Part shown: positions 38,165-47,169 of the stretch, one piece after another
Layout: each line of letters starts with the position of its first letter
How positions within the stretch are numbered: position 1 is the stretch's first letter
Source of the DNA: Devosia limi DSM 17137
GTDB lineage: Bacteria > Pseudomonadota > Alphaproteobacteria > Rhizobiales > Devosiaceae
Reading direction: 5' to 3'
NCBI RefSeq assembly: GCF_900128975.1
Contig: NZ_FQVC01000008.1
Coordinates: 138,972 to 202,971, forward strand
Length of the DNA stretch: 64,000 bases
Position numbers and translations under genes: made by a program
The notes under the pieces: model-generated
The model's database searches: none
Told to the model about the DNA's origin: nothing
Seen by the model: only the letters and a program-made list of their open reading frames with translations

Positions 38165-38812
38165 ATGAAGACCATTCTTGCCTATGGCGACAGCCTGACT
38201 TATGGCGCAAATCCGCAGCCCGATGGGCTGCGGCATGCCTATGAAAACCGCTGGCCGACCGTTCTGGAGCAGGGGCTCGACGGCAATGCGCGGGTGATCG
38301 CCGAAGGCCTGGGTGGTCGCACCACCGCCTTCGATGATGGCTCGGCTTCGTCCGACCGCAATGGCGCCCGCATTCTTCCGGTGCTGCTTGATACCCACAA
38401 GCCGCTCGACATCGTCATCATCATGCTGGGCTCCAACGATCTCAAGCCGGCGATCCATGGCCGCGCCCTGACGGCGTCCTATGGCATTCGCAAGCTGATG
38501 CAGGTGGTCCGCGGCCACTTCATCCAGCCGGGCGACGTCATGCCCAAGCTGCTGATCGTCAGCCCGCCCCATCTGATCCCGACCCGGCATGCGGAGATGG
38601 GCCAGCATTTCGGTGGCGAAGCGGCGATTGCCGAATCCAAGCTGATGGCCGGTCACTACCGGACGCGTGCCGCCGAATACGGCGCGGAGTTCTATGACGC
38701 CGCCGACGTCGCCCACGCTGATCCGCTCGATGGGGTCCATCTCGACGCCGCCAATACCCGCGCGATCGGCACCGGCCTGATCCCGGTCGTCAAATCCATG
38801 CTGGGTCTCTGA
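38165..38812 (+). CDS. SGNH/GDSL-family hydrolase within the pdh operon
   Basis: A 215-residue cytoplasmic esterase-fold protein. Block I is YGDSLTYGANPQPDG (catalytic Ser10), the Gly/Asn blocks are GGRTT and MLGSNDLKP, and block V is DGVHLD (Asp/His). No signal peptide. Relatives are arylesterases or acyl-CoA thioesterases such as TesA. It lies 12 bases after pdhC and 27 before lpd, so it is co-transcribed with the complex. The same insertion is seen in other Rhizobiales; its function there is not established to my knowledge. Confidence 0.88.
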   Translation: MKTILAYGDSLTYGANPQPDGLRHAYENRWPTVLEQGLDGNARVIAEGLGGRTTAFDDGSASSDRNGARILPVLLDTHKPLDIVIIMLGSNDLKPAIHGRALTASYGIRKLMQVVRGHFIQPGDVMPKLLIVSPPHLIPTRHAEMGQHFGGEAAIAESKLMAGHYRTRAAEYGAEFYDAADVAHADPLDGVHLDAANTRAIGTGLIPVVKSMLGL

Positions 38813-38839
38813 CCCGCTCATAATATCTCGGAGGCCCAA

Positions 38840-40279
38840 ATGGCTGACCAATACGATCTCCTCGTCATCGGCGCCGGTCCCGGCGGCTATATCGCCGCCA
38901 TCCGTGGCGCGCAGCTGGGTATGAAGGTTGCCATCGTCGAGCGTGAACACATGGCGGGCATCTGCTCCAACTGGGGCTGCATTCCCACCAAGGCGCTGCT
39001 GCGCACCGCCGAGGTCTACGGCCATATGAGCCACGCCAAGGATTACGGCCTTACCGCCGACAGCTTCGGCTTCGACATCGACGCCATCGTCAAGCGCTCG
39101 CGCGGTATCGCGGCGCAGATGAACAATGGTGTCCAGTTCCTGATGAAGAAGAACAAGGTCGACATCATCTGGGGCGAAGCCACGATCACCAAGCCGGGTG
39201 AGATCAAGGTTGCGCCGACCAAGAAGGCCATTGTTCAGCCGCAGGGCCCCGTGCCCAAGAATGCGCTGGGCGAAGGCACCTACAAGGCCAGGAACATCAT
39301 CATCGCCACCGGCGCCCGCCCGCGCGTGCTGCCCGGCATCGAGCCCGATGGCGACAGGATCTGGACCTATTTCGAGGCAATGAAGCCGGCCACCATGCCC
39401 AAATCGCTTGTGGTCATGGGCTCGGGCGCCATTGGAGTCGAGTTCGCCTCGTTCTATCGCTCAATGGGCGCCGAGGTTACCATCATCGAATTGCTGCCCC
39501 AGATCATGCCCGTGGAAGATGCCGAGATTTCGGCCCTGGCCCGCAAGCGCCTGGAAAAGCGCGGCATCAAGATCCTGACCGATGCCAAGGTCGCCAAGGT
39601 CGAAAAGACCAAGGACGGCGTCATCGCCCATGTCGAGCTCAAGTCCGGCGAAAAGCAGCAGGTCACTGGCGACAAGCTGATCTCCGCCGTCGGCGTGCAG
39701 TGCAATATCGAAGGCCTTGGCCTTGAGACCGTCGGCGTCAAGACCGAGCGCGGCGCCATCGTCATCGACAATTACGGCAAGACCAATATCGACGGAATCT
39801 GGGCGATTGGCGACGTCGCCGGCCCGCCGATGCTGGCCCACAAGGCCGAGCATGAAGCCGTCATCACCGTCGAAAAGATCGCCGGCCTGCCGGTCCATGG
39901 CCTCGACAAGCTCAAGGTCCCGGGCTGCACCTATTGCGAGCCACAGGTGGCCAGCGTCGGCCTCACCGAGGCCAAGGCCAAGGAAGCCGGGCGCGAGATC
40001 AAGGTCGGCCGCTTCCCCTTCGTCGGCAATGGCAAGGCTATCGCCCTGGGCGAACCCGATGGGCTGGTGAAGACCATTTTCGATGCCAAGACCGGCGAAT
40101 TGCTGGGCGCCCACATGGTCGGTGCCGAAGTCACCGAGTTGATCCAGGGCTTCGTCATCGCCATGAACCTGGAAACCACCGAGGAAGAACTGATCCACAC
40201 CATCTTCCCGCATCCGACCCTGTCGGAAACGATGAAGGAAAGCGTCCTCGACGCCTATGGCCGCGTTCTGAATATGTAG
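38840..40279 (+). CDS. lpdA: Dihydrolipoyl dehydrogenase (E3)
   Basis: A 479-residue FAD disulfide reductase. FAD motif VIGAGPGGYIAAIRGAQLG, the redox disulfide in GICSNWGCIPTKALL, NAD motif VMGSGAIGVEFASFYRSMGA, and the C-terminal catalytic HPTLSETMKE. It re-oxidises dihydrolipoyl groups of the PDH complex. An insertion around TKKAIVQPQGPVPKNALGEG (residues 128-150) is typical of this alphaproteobacterial type. REP-like sequence starts 27 bases after the stop. Confidence 0.97.
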   Translation: MADQYDLLVIGAGPGGYIAAIRGAQLGMKVAIVEREHMAGICSNWGCIPTKALLRTAEVYGHMSHAKDYGLTADSFGFDIDAIVKRSRGIAAQMNNGVQFLMKKNKVDIIWGEATITKPGEIKVAPTKKAIVQPQGPVPKNALGEGTYKARNIIIATGARPRVLPGIEPDGDRIWTYFEAMKPATMPKSLVVMGSGAIGVEFASFYRSMGAEVTIIELLPQIMPVEDAEISALARKRLEKRGIKILTDAKVAKVEKTKDGVIAHVELKSGEKQQVTGDKLISAVGVQCNIEGLGLETVGVKTERGAIVIDNYGKTNIDGIWAIGDVAGPPMLAHKAEHEAVITVEKIAGLPVHGLDKLKVPGCTYCEPQVASVGLTEAKAKEAGREIKVGRFPFVGNGKAIALGEPDGLVKTIFDAKTGELLGAHMVGAEVTELIQGFVIAMNLETTEEELIHTIFPHPTLSETMKESVLDAYGRVLNM

Positions 40280-40305
40280 GCGTGAGCGGCGCCAACACAC
40301 GCGAT

Positions 40306-40390
40306 GTCACCCCGGCGCAGGCCGGGGTCCATTCTGAAGGCCTTCAACCCGCAACAGCGACACGGCACGGATCCCGGCTTCGCCGGAATG
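40306..40390. repeat. REP pair (BIME-like) copy 3, between lpdA and the Gfo/Idh gene
   Basis: Left unit GTCACCCCGGC with stem ACCCCGGC-GCAG-GCCGGGGT (40309-40328); right unit ATCCCGGC-TTC-GCCGGAAT (40371-40388) is inverted. Same family as the copies at 32.4-32.6 kb. Confidence 0.7.
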
Positions 40391-40450
40391 GCCCGGTGGG
40401 TCACTGCAACGACGAACCTGCAAACGGCGAACCCTGAAGGAGTTATCCAC

Positions 40451-41491
40451 ATGGTCAAAGCTATCCAGATCGGTCTCGGACACTGGGGTTTCAGCTGGAC
40501 CAAGGATGTTATCCCCAAAGTTCCCAATATTGAGATGGTCGGCTATGTCGACAGCAATCCGGATGCCACAGCTCGCGTCCAGGCCGAACTGGGCGTTCCC
40601 GAAAGCCTGTGTTTCAACGACCTGGAAACCGCAGCCGGCGCCGTAAAAGCCGAACTGGCCATCTGCACGCTGCGCACTGAAGCCCATTATCCGGTGGTCA
40701 GGCGCTGCCTGGAACTGGGCCTGAGCGTCATCGTCGAAAAGCCCTTCGCCACGACCATTGCCCAGGCCAAGGAACTCGTCGCTCTCGCCAAGGCCAATGG
40801 CCGGGTGCTGATGGTCAGCCAGAACTACCGCTTCCAGCCCGGTCCGATTGCCGCTGCCGAACTGATCGGCGCGCAGAAATTCGGGCCGGTCAACCTGGTC
40901 TCCATTGATTTCCGCCGCCATGCCCCCAGCCAGGGCTATCGCTATTGGGACATGCCCGATCCACTGCTGGCCGATATGTCCATCCACCATTTCGATCTGA
41001 TGCGCATGGTGCTGAGCGATAACCCCAGGCGCGTTTCCTGCCGCACCTGGAACCCGCCTGCCAGCCCCTTCGGCCACCACCCCATCGGCGTCGCCACGCT
41101 GGAATTCGAGCGCGGCACCATCGTGTCCTATCGCGGCAGCTGGATGAGTAGCGGCCCGGTTACCCCTTGGTCGGGGGAATGGGTGATGGATTGCTCGGAA
41201 GGTGAAATCCTCTGGAGCTCACGCGACCACTTCATGGGCAAGTCCGGCCCCGACCGGTTGAGCCTGCGCCCCCTGGACGGTGAACTGACCCCGGTTCCGC
41301 TGGAGCCGGTGCAATATGCCGACCGGGTCGGCACGCTGGCCGCCATCGCCAGGGTGATCGAAACCGGCACCGTGCCAGCGCGGTTCAGCTCGGGCGAAGA
41401 CAATCTCCATTCCCTGGCCCTGGTTCAGGCGACCATTCTCTCGGCCTCGCGTGGCGGAGACTGGGTCGAGATCGCCGAAGTTCTGCAATAG
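40451..41491 (+). CDS. Gfo/Idh/MocA-family oxidoreductase
   Basis: A 346-residue NAD(P)-dependent sugar/inositol dehydrogenase-like protein. The Rossmann motif is IQIGLGHWGFSW at the start, EKPFATTIAQAKEL carries the conserved Lys, and QNYRFQPGPI and the DMSIHHFDLMRMV His complete the usual active-site set. Substrate unknown. AAGGAG precedes the ATG. It interrupts the normal lpd-lipA neighbourhood, with a REP pair on its upstream side, and looks like a lineage-specific insertion. Confidence 0.88.
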   Translation: MVKAIQIGLGHWGFSWTKDVIPKVPNIEMVGYVDSNPDATARVQAELGVPESLCFNDLETAAGAVKAELAICTLRTEAHYPVVRRCLELGLSVIVEKPFATTIAQAKELVALAKANGRVLMVSQNYRFQPGPIAAAELIGAQKFGPVNLVSIDFRRHAPSQGYRYWDMPDPLLADMSIHHFDLMRMVLSDNPRRVSCRTWNPPASPFGHHPIGVATLEFERGTIVSYRGSWMSSGPVTPWSGEWVMDCSEGEILWSSRDHFMGKSGPDRLSLRPLDGELTPVPLEPVQYADRVGTLAAIARVIETGTVPARFSSGEDNLHSLALVQATILSASRGGDWVEIAEVLQ

Positions 41492-41542
41492 TTAAAAAGG
41501 CCGGGTTGAACCGGCTGCCTTTGGGAGCGATATAGAGGGCAC

Positions 41543-42517
41543 TTGCCCAGTCAGGACCAACAATTGGTTACGCTCATCGATAATTCGGCGCTCAAGCCGC
41601 GCCACCCCGAAAAGGCCAATCGGCCCGATACCGTAGTTCTGCGCAAGCCCGACTGGATCCGCGTCAAGGCGCCGGGCTCCCCCGTCTACAAGGAAACCCA
41701 GCAGATCGTGCGCGAGCACGGGCTGGTGACGGTTTGCGAGGAAGCGGGTTGCCCCAATATTGGCGAGTGCTGGTCCAAGAAGCACGCCACCATGATGATC
41801 ATGGGCGAAATCTGCACGCGCGCCTGCGCTTTCTGCAATGTGCGCACCGGCATGCCCGGGCCGCTGGACCCCAACGAGCCCGAAAATGTTGCCAGTGCCG
41901 TCCACAAGCTCGGCCTCGAGCACGTGGTCATCACTTCGGTCGATCGTGACGATCTCGCCGATGGCGGCGCCCAGCACTTTGCCGACGTGATCCTGGCGAT
42001 CCGCGCCCGCAATCCCAAGACGACCATCGAAATCCTGACCCCGGACTTCCTGCGCAAGGAAGGCGCACTGGAGATCGTCGTGGCCGCCAAGCCCGACGTC
42101 TTCAACCACAATCTGGAAACAGTGCCGTCCAAATACCTCAAGGTCCGTCCGGGCGCGCGCTACTTCCACTCGATCCGGCTGCTGCAGAAGGTCAAGGAAC
42201 TCGATCCCACAATGTTCACCAAGTCGGGGATCATGGTGGGCCTCGGCGAGGAGCGCAACGAGGTGCTCCAGCTGATGGATGACCTGCGGTCCGCCGATGT
42301 GGACTTTCTCACCATCGGCCAGTACCTGCAGCCGACCAAGAAGCACTATCCGCTGCAGCGCTTCGTCACCCCCGACGAATTCAAGTCGTTCGCAACGGTT
42401 GCCACGGCCAAGGGTTTCTCGCTGGTGTCGTCCAGCCCGCTCACCCGGTCGTCCCACCATGCCGGCGAAGACTTTGCCGCGCTCAAAGCAGCACGTATGG
42501 CGAAGCTCGGTCACTGA
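41543..42517 (+). CDS. lipA: Lipoyl synthase
   Basis: A 324-residue radical-SAM enzyme that inserts two sulfurs into octanoyl-protein. Auxiliary cluster ligands are in [12 protein letters not shown], the radical-SAM cluster is CTRACAFC, and the C-terminal Ser is in [12 protein letters not shown]. It lipoylates the PDH E2 and other lipoyl domains, which fits its position after the pdh genes. The start is a TTG at 41543 with GAGGG close upstream; it overlaps the next gene by 1 base. Confidence 0.96.
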   Translation: MPSQDQQLVTLIDNSALKPRHPEKANRPDTVVLRKPDWIRVKAPGSPVYKETQQIVREHGLVTVCEEAGCPNIGECWSKKHATMMIMGEICTRACAFCNVRTGMPGPLDPNEPENVASAVHKLGLEHVVITSVDRDDLADGGAQHFADVILAIRARNPKTTIEILTPDFLRKEGALEIVVAAKPDVFNHNLETVPSKYLKVRPGARYFHSIRLLQKVKELDPTMFTKSGIMVGLGEERNEVLQLMDDLRSADVDFLTIGQYLQPTKKHYPLQRFVTPDEFKSFATVATAKGFSLVSSSPLTRSSHHAGEDFAALKAARMAKLGH

Positions 42518-42957
42518 TGAAGCGATTTTTCGAGCGGCACGTGCCGCACCTGCCTGAGCGGATGTACGGCATCGTAGCCGACCTCAACGACTATCCGCGC
42601 TTCGTGCCCAACTGCAAGGCGATGGATGTCCGCCCGGACCCTGCATCGCCCGATGACACGCGGCTGGCCCGCATGACGCTGTTCTTCGGCCCGATCACCC
42701 AGGCCTATACCAGCCGCGTCGTGCTCGATCCGGTCGCCCGCACCATCAAGGCCAAGGCCATCGACGGCCCCTTCGCCTATCTCGACAGCGTCTGGAGCTT
42801 CGAGCCCGAAGGCATGGGCACCCGCGTGCGCTTCGAGATCGACTTCAAGATCTCCAACCCGCTGATTGCAGCACTCGCCGAACCTGCCTTCGCCGCCAAG
42901 CAGGAAGAGATCATGCGCGCCTTCGCCGACGAAGCCGACCGCCGCTACGGGGATTAG
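42517..42957 (+). CDS. COQ10/RatA-like ubiquinone-binding START-domain protein
   Basis: A 146-residue START-like protein: RHVPHLPERMYGIVADLNDY then PRFVPNCK at the N-terminus, IDGPFAYLDSVWSFEP in the middle. It matches the COQ10-type family that binds ubiquinone and supports respiratory electron transfer. Databases often name it RatA toxin after E. coli, but the operon with lipA points to the ubiquinone role. Start overlaps the lipA stop (TGATG). Confidence 0.88.
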   Translation: MKRFFERHVPHLPERMYGIVADLNDYPRFVPNCKAMDVRPDPASPDDTRLARMTLFFGPITQAYTSRVVLDPVARTIKAKAIDGPFAYLDSVWSFEPEGMGTRVRFEIDFKISNPLIAALAEPAFAAKQEEIMRAFADEADRRYGD

Positions 42958-43176
42958 TCGCGCCGCTCTCTCGCCGCGCGTCGCCACCAGGTCATTCCCG
43001 CGCGGGCTGGAATCCATTCTTCATGCTGGTCGCCGCCTCAATCCTCTCACCCCCGCCGCGCTGCCCACGGGCTCGACCCGTGGGCCACCCTCAACCCGAC
43101 ACGGCGCGGGCAGTGATTCCCAGACCAAGTCCTGGAACGGCCCGGTGCTTGGACATCCAGCCACCGGGCAGGGACG
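42958..43176. repeat. Intergenic REP-like sequence and hairpin between the COQ10-like and cinA genes
   Basis: 219 bases without a gene. GTCATTCCCGCGCGGGCTGG then AATCCATTC at 42991-43019 is a further unit of the REP family. A perfect 9-bp hairpin GCCCACGGG-CTCGA-CCCGTGGGC follows at 43063-43085. The right end (TCCTGGAACGGCCCGGTG near 43130) resembles the right end of copy 3, so this is probably a decayed REP pair. The flanking genes are convergent. Confidence 0.6.
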
Positions 43177-43686
43177 CTACCCCTCAGTCGTGCTCGTCAA
43201 CACCTGCACCACCAGATCCAGCGCCGCCTTGACGCTGGCCTCGCGCACCGGCAACCGCCCAAGGTCCCCAAACTGGTGCTCGATGACCACGGTCGCCAGT
43301 TCCGAAGACACCGCCACGTAAACCAGTCCAACCGGCTTCTTCTCGCTACCGCCATCGGGCCCGGCAATGCCGGTCACCGCCACGGCGAAGTCGGCGCGGG
43401 CCGTGTTGCGCGCCCCATCGGCCATGGCCCGGGCCACCTGGTTGGAAACCGCACCATAATCGCGGATCAGCCGGGGCTGCACGTGGATCATGCGCGACTT
43501 GGCGAGGTTGGAATAGGTGACATAGCCGCCGATGAACGACGCCGAGGCGCCGGGGATGTCGGTTAAAGCTGCTGCAATCATGCCGCCAGTGCAGCTTTCT
43601 GCGGTAACGATGGTCTTACCGGTTTCGGTCAGCAGTTGAATGATCCGTTTGGCCGGATCGGGCGCTGCTTTTGCCGCTGCCATCAA
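43177..43686 (-). CDS. CinA-family nicotinamide-nucleotide amidohydrolase
   Basis: A 169-residue protein equivalent to the C-terminal CinA/PncC domain: TVVTAESCTGGMIAAAL-like ESCTGGMIA near residue 32, SFIGGYVTYSNLAKSRMI, VTGIAGPDGGSEKKPVGLVY. It deamidates NMN to nicotinate mononucleotide in NAD recycling. The N-terminal COG1058 domain of full-length CinA is absent, which is normal for this group. The start overlaps the ispDF stop. Confidence 0.92.
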   Translation of the reverse strand: MMAAAKAAPDPAKRIIQLLTETGKTIVTAESCTGGMIAAALTDIPGASASFIGGYVTYSNLAKSRMIHVQPRLIRDYGAVSNQVARAMADGARNTARADFAVAVTGIAGPDGGSEKKPVGLVYVAVSSELATVVIEHQFGDLGRLPVREASVKAALDLVVQVLTSTTEG

Positions 43687-44873
43687 TCGTTCCTCGGTAG
43701 TTCAATGCTCGCACTGGCCATAGCCACCATGCCTTCCTCCCGCCCGATAAACCCAAGCTTCTCGCTCGTTGTCGCCTTGATCGCGATCCGTGAGGTCACG
43801 ATGCCCAATGCCTCGGCGATGACCGCACGCATCGCCGGAACATGTTCGGCGATCCTCGGCGCTTCGCAGACGATTGTCACGTCCAGATTGACGATGCGGC
43901 CGCCAGCATTGGCAACCAGCAAACCAGCATGCTTGAGAAAAACCACCGATGCGGTGCCGCGCCACTGCATATCGCTGGGTGGGAAGTGAATACCGATATC
44001 CCCCTCGCCAATGGCCCCCAGAATCGCGTCGGTGAGCGCGTGCAATGCCACGTCGGCGTCGGAGTGCCCCTTGAGCTTGGCCGTATGGGGAATGCGCACA
44101 CCGCCCAGCCAGACTGCATCGCCGGCCTCGAACTGATGCACGTCATAGCCAGTGCCGATACGGGTTTCCATGCGACTATCTCCAAGTACGATCCGCTCGG
44201 CCCGCGCGAAATCTTCGGGATGCGTAATCTTGATATTATCGGTGCTGCCCATGACCATGCCGACGCGCAGCCCCGCCCATTCTGCGATCTCCGCATCATC
44301 GGTAAACTGCCGCCGCACCGTCGCTGCGCGCATATGCGCAGAAAAGATTTGCCCGAATCGGAAGCCCTGCGGGGTCTGCGCCGCGAACAATTGATGCCGG
44401 TCCTCGGTGGTGGCCACCAGCGCGCCGTCCAGCGATCGCTTGATCGTGTCGGTCAACGGTAAGGCGGGCAGGGCGCCATCATGGGTTTGCAGCACCGTCA
44501 GGACGTCGCTTATGAGCGCCGGGGAGGCAAAGGGGCGGGCAGCGTCCTGGATCAGCACCAGGTCCGGCTTGTGCGGCGCCAGGGCCTTGAGCCCCTCCAA
44601 CACCGACGCTTGCCGCGAGTCGCCGCCGATGACCGGAGCCATCAGGCGCTTATCGCTGAGGCCCAGTCCCGCATAGCGTTCGCTGTGATCGGGGTGAATG
44701 ACGGGGACAATCCGCGCGATCTCTGGCACGTCCAGAAACGCCGCTACGGTACGCGACAGCACGGGAGCGCCAGCCACGGGCCGGTATTGCTTGGGATCGG
44801 GCTCTCCGCCGACACTGGCACGTTCGCCACGACCGGCGGCGACGATGATGACGGCGATGGATTTGGGAGGCAT
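43683..44873 (-). CDS. ispDF: Bifunctional IspD/IspF enzyme
   Basis: A 396-residue fusion catalysing two MEP-pathway steps of isoprenoid synthesis. The N-terminal cytidylyltransferase domain (residues 1-230) has VAAGRGERA, PVLSRTVAAF and IQDAARPF; the C-terminal MECDP synthase (from about 237) has RIGTGYDVHQF, KGHSDADVALHALTDA and GEGDIGIHFPPSD. The fusion is typical of alphaproteobacteria. It overlaps cinA by 4 bases and is divergent from dusB with a 176-base promoter region. Confidence 0.97.
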   Translation of the reverse strand: MPPKSIAVIIVAAGRGERASVGGEPDPKQYRPVAGAPVLSRTVAAFLDVPEIARIVPVIHPDHSERYAGLGLSDKRLMAPVIGGDSRQASVLEGLKALAPHKPDLVLIQDAARPFASPALISDVLTVLQTHDGALPALPLTDTIKRSLDGALVATTEDRHQLFAAQTPQGFRFGQIFSAHMRAATVRRQFTDDAEIAEWAGLRVGMVMGSTDNIKITHPEDFARAERIVLGDSRMETRIGTGYDVHQFEAGDAVWLGGVRIPHTAKLKGHSDADVALHALTDAILGAIGEGDIGIHFPPSDMQWRGTASVVFLKHAGLLVANAGGRIVNLDVTIVCEAPRIAEHVPAMRAVIAEALGIVTSRIAIKATTSEKLGFIGREEGMVAMASASIELPRND

Positions 44874-45049
44874 GGAGGAGGGTACTCAAACAAGAAATTG
44901 TCACACACAGGTGGTCTAGCGCTGCCATGGGCGAGCGGCAAGGCTGAGCCCGGTGCACAGGAGCCGTGCAGCGATAAGGTGTTGCGCGCGACTTGGTTTT
45001 GATTATTGTGCAGGCATTATTGGGACAGTGACCATTTCTGGGGCAGATT

Positions 45050-46051
45050 GTGTCTGAGTTTGCCTGCGGCTTGAGCATCGGGAGTCATGTGGTTCGCAAC
45101 AATGCGTTCCTGGCGCCCATGGCCGGAATCACCGACCGGCCTTTCCGCGAAATCGCTGAAAAGTTCGGCGCCGGATTGGTCGTATCCGAAATGATCGCTA
45201 GCGCTGCCCTCGGCACCGGCCACCATGACATGGTGCGCAAGCTCGGCAAGGCCGGCAAACTGCCGCATGTTGTGCAATTGGCCGGTTGCGAAGCCGAGTG
45301 GATGGCCGCCGGCGCCAGGATCGCCCATGAAGCGGGCGCCGATATCATCGACATCAACTTTGGCTGCCCGTCCAAGCGGGTTACCAACGGCTATGCCGGC
45401 TCGGCGCTTATGCGCGTGCCCGACCAGGCAATGACCCTGATCGATGCTGTCGTAGGGGCAACGCCGCTCCCGGTCACCGTCAAGATGCGCTTGGGCTGGG
45501 ACGACGATAGCCTCAATGCGCCGCTGATGGCCCGCCGCGCCGTCGATGCTGGTGCGCAGATGATCACCGTGCATGGTCGCACGCGGCAACAATTCTACAA
45601 GGGCAGCGCCCGCTGGGAACTGGTCCGTGCCGTCGTCGAGGCGGTTGATGTGCCAGTGGTCGTCAATGGCGACATCATCGACTTTGCCAGCGCCCAGGAA
45701 GCCCTGAGCCTGTCGGGCGCCGCGGCAGTCATGCTCGGCCGCGGTGCACAGGGGCGGCCGTGGGCCGTCGGCCAGATTGGCGCGCAATTGCGCGGCGAGA
45801 CCCCGCAAGCGGCCCCGACAGGACAGGACCTCGTGGCACTGATCTCCGCTCATTACGAACAGATCCTCTACGAATACGGCATCGCTGTCGGCGTCCGTGC
45901 CGCGCGCAAGCATCTCGATTGGTATGCCCAAGCCATGGGGCTGACGCTCGACAAGCCGACAAGGCTTGCCTTTCTCAATGCCGAGGAGCCCGCAGCGGTC
46001 CTGGCGATGATTGGCGAAATTTATTCGGGCGACTGGAAAACTGCCGCATGA
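45050..46051 (+). CDS. dusB: tRNA-dihydrouridine synthase B
   Basis: A 333-residue flavin-dependent Dus enzyme with LAPMAGITDRPFREI, DINFGCPSKRVTNGYAGSA (catalytic Cys in GCPSK), VHGRTRQQFYKG and NGDIIDF. It reduces uridines in tRNA D-loops. The start is a GTG at 45050 after GGGGCAG. It overlaps ntrB by 4 bases; the dusB-ntrB-ntrC arrangement (nifR3-ntrBC) is conserved in alphaproteobacteria. Confidence 0.96.
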   Translation: MSEFACGLSIGSHVVRNNAFLAPMAGITDRPFREIAEKFGAGLVVSEMIASAALGTGHHDMVRKLGKAGKLPHVVQLAGCEAEWMAAGARIAHEAGADIIDINFGCPSKRVTNGYAGSALMRVPDQAMTLIDAVVGATPLPVTVKMRLGWDDDSLNAPLMARRAVDAGAQMITVHGRTRQQFYKGSARWELVRAVVEAVDVPVVVNGDIIDFASAQEALSLSGAAAVMLGRGAQGRPWAVGQIGAQLRGETPQAAPTGQDLVALISAHYEQILYEYGIAVGVRAARKHLDWYAQAMGLTLDKPTRLAFLNAEEPAAVLAMIGEIYSGDWKTAA

Positions 46052-47169
46052 ACGACACTCTCGCAGCCATTCCGTCAACCGCAGTGCTGCAGGCACTGCC
46101 GCAACCCATTGTTGTCGTTGGGGAAGAGCATCAGATCATCTTCGTCAATTACGCCGCCGAAGCCTTCTTTGGCGCCTCGCTGAGCGTACTCACCCGCCAA
46201 AGGCTGGATGACCTGATCGCCTTCGGATCGCCCATCATCAGCCTGGTCGAAACCGTCGCGCTACGGCGCGCGCCAATGACCGAGTACCGGGTTCGGGTCG
46301 GCTCATCGCGCTTTGGTGACGAGCGGGTCGCAGACGTCTTCGCCAGCCCGATTTCCGATACCGATGGCCGCGTGGCGCTCCTGATCCAGGAGCGCACCAT
46401 GGCCGACAAGATCGACAGGCAGATGGTGTCCCGCGGTGCAGCGCGCTCGGTAACGGGCCTGGCCTCCATGCTGGCTCATGAAATCAAGAACCCGCTCTCA
46501 GGCATTCGCGGCGCCGCGCAGTTGCTCGAACAGAGCATTGCCGCCGACGAGGTCCCCCTGGCGCGGCTGATCCGCGATGAAACGGACCGCATTGTCGGCC
46601 TGCTCGACCGCGTGGAAGTGTTCGGCGATGACCGGCCGCTGGAACGGGAGCCGATCAATATCCACGTCGTGCTCGACCGGGTGAAACTGTTGGCCCGCAA
46701 TGGCGTGGCGCGTGGTGTGACGTTTTCGGAAGAGTACGATCCGTCGCTGCCGCCGGTCTTCGGCAACCGCGACCAGCTGATCCAGGTCTTCCTTAACCTG
46801 GTCAAGAATGCCTCCGAAGCGCTTGAACGCACACAGAAACCTGAGATTCGACTGACGACCGCCTTCCGACCTGGCATTCGCATCAGCGTGCTGGGCGTGT
46901 CCGAACGTATCTCGCTGCCGCTTGAGATCGTCATCGAGGATAATGGCCCCGGCGTGCCGCCTGATATCCTGCCATTCCTGTTCGATCCGTTCATCACCAC
47001 CAAGACGAATGGCTCCGGACTCGGCCTGGCGCTGGTTGCCAAGATCGTGGGCGACCATGGTGGGGTGATCGATTGCGAAAGCCGGCCGGGGCGCACCCGT
47101 TTCCGTATCCTGCTGCCAGTGGCTAGCGGGGCATTTACGACGTCCACTGAAGAGGGTACGGCCCGATGA
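46048..47169 (+). CDS. ntrB: Nitrogen regulation sensor histidine kinase NtrB
   Basis: A 373-residue cytosolic kinase: N-terminal PAS domain (about 15-125), HisKA domain with the phospho-His in [12 protein letters not shown], and a HATPase domain (N box [11 protein letters not shown] boxes DNGPGVP and GSGLGLALV). It phosphorylates or dephosphorylates NtrC according to PII (GlnB) state. The ATG at 46048 overlaps the dusB stop, and its stop overlaps ntrC (ATGA), so dusB-ntrB-ntrC are coupled. Confidence 0.96.
   Translation: MNDTLAAIPSTAVLQALPQPIVVVGEEHQIIFVNYAAEAFFGASLSVLTRQRLDDLIAFGSPIISLVETVALRRAPMTEYRVRVGSSRFGDERVADVFASPISDTDGRVALLIQERTMADKIDRQMVSRGAARSVTGLASMLAHEIKNPLSGIRGAAQLLEQSIAADEVPLARLIRDETDRIVGLLDRVEVFGDDRPLEREPINIHVVLDRVKLLARNGVARGVTFSEEYDPSLPPVFGNRDQLIQVFLNLVKNASEALERTQKPEIRLTTAFRPGIRISVLGVSERISLPLEIVIEDNGPGVPPDILPFLFDPFITTKTNGSGLGLALVAKIVGDHGGVIDCESRPGRTRFRILLPVASGAFTTSTEEGTAR

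Noticed and set aside
42517-42957. RatA-type toxin
   Set aside because: The START-domain protein is commonly named so, but its linkage with lipA and lack of an antitoxin partner fit the COQ10-type ubiquinone-binding role.
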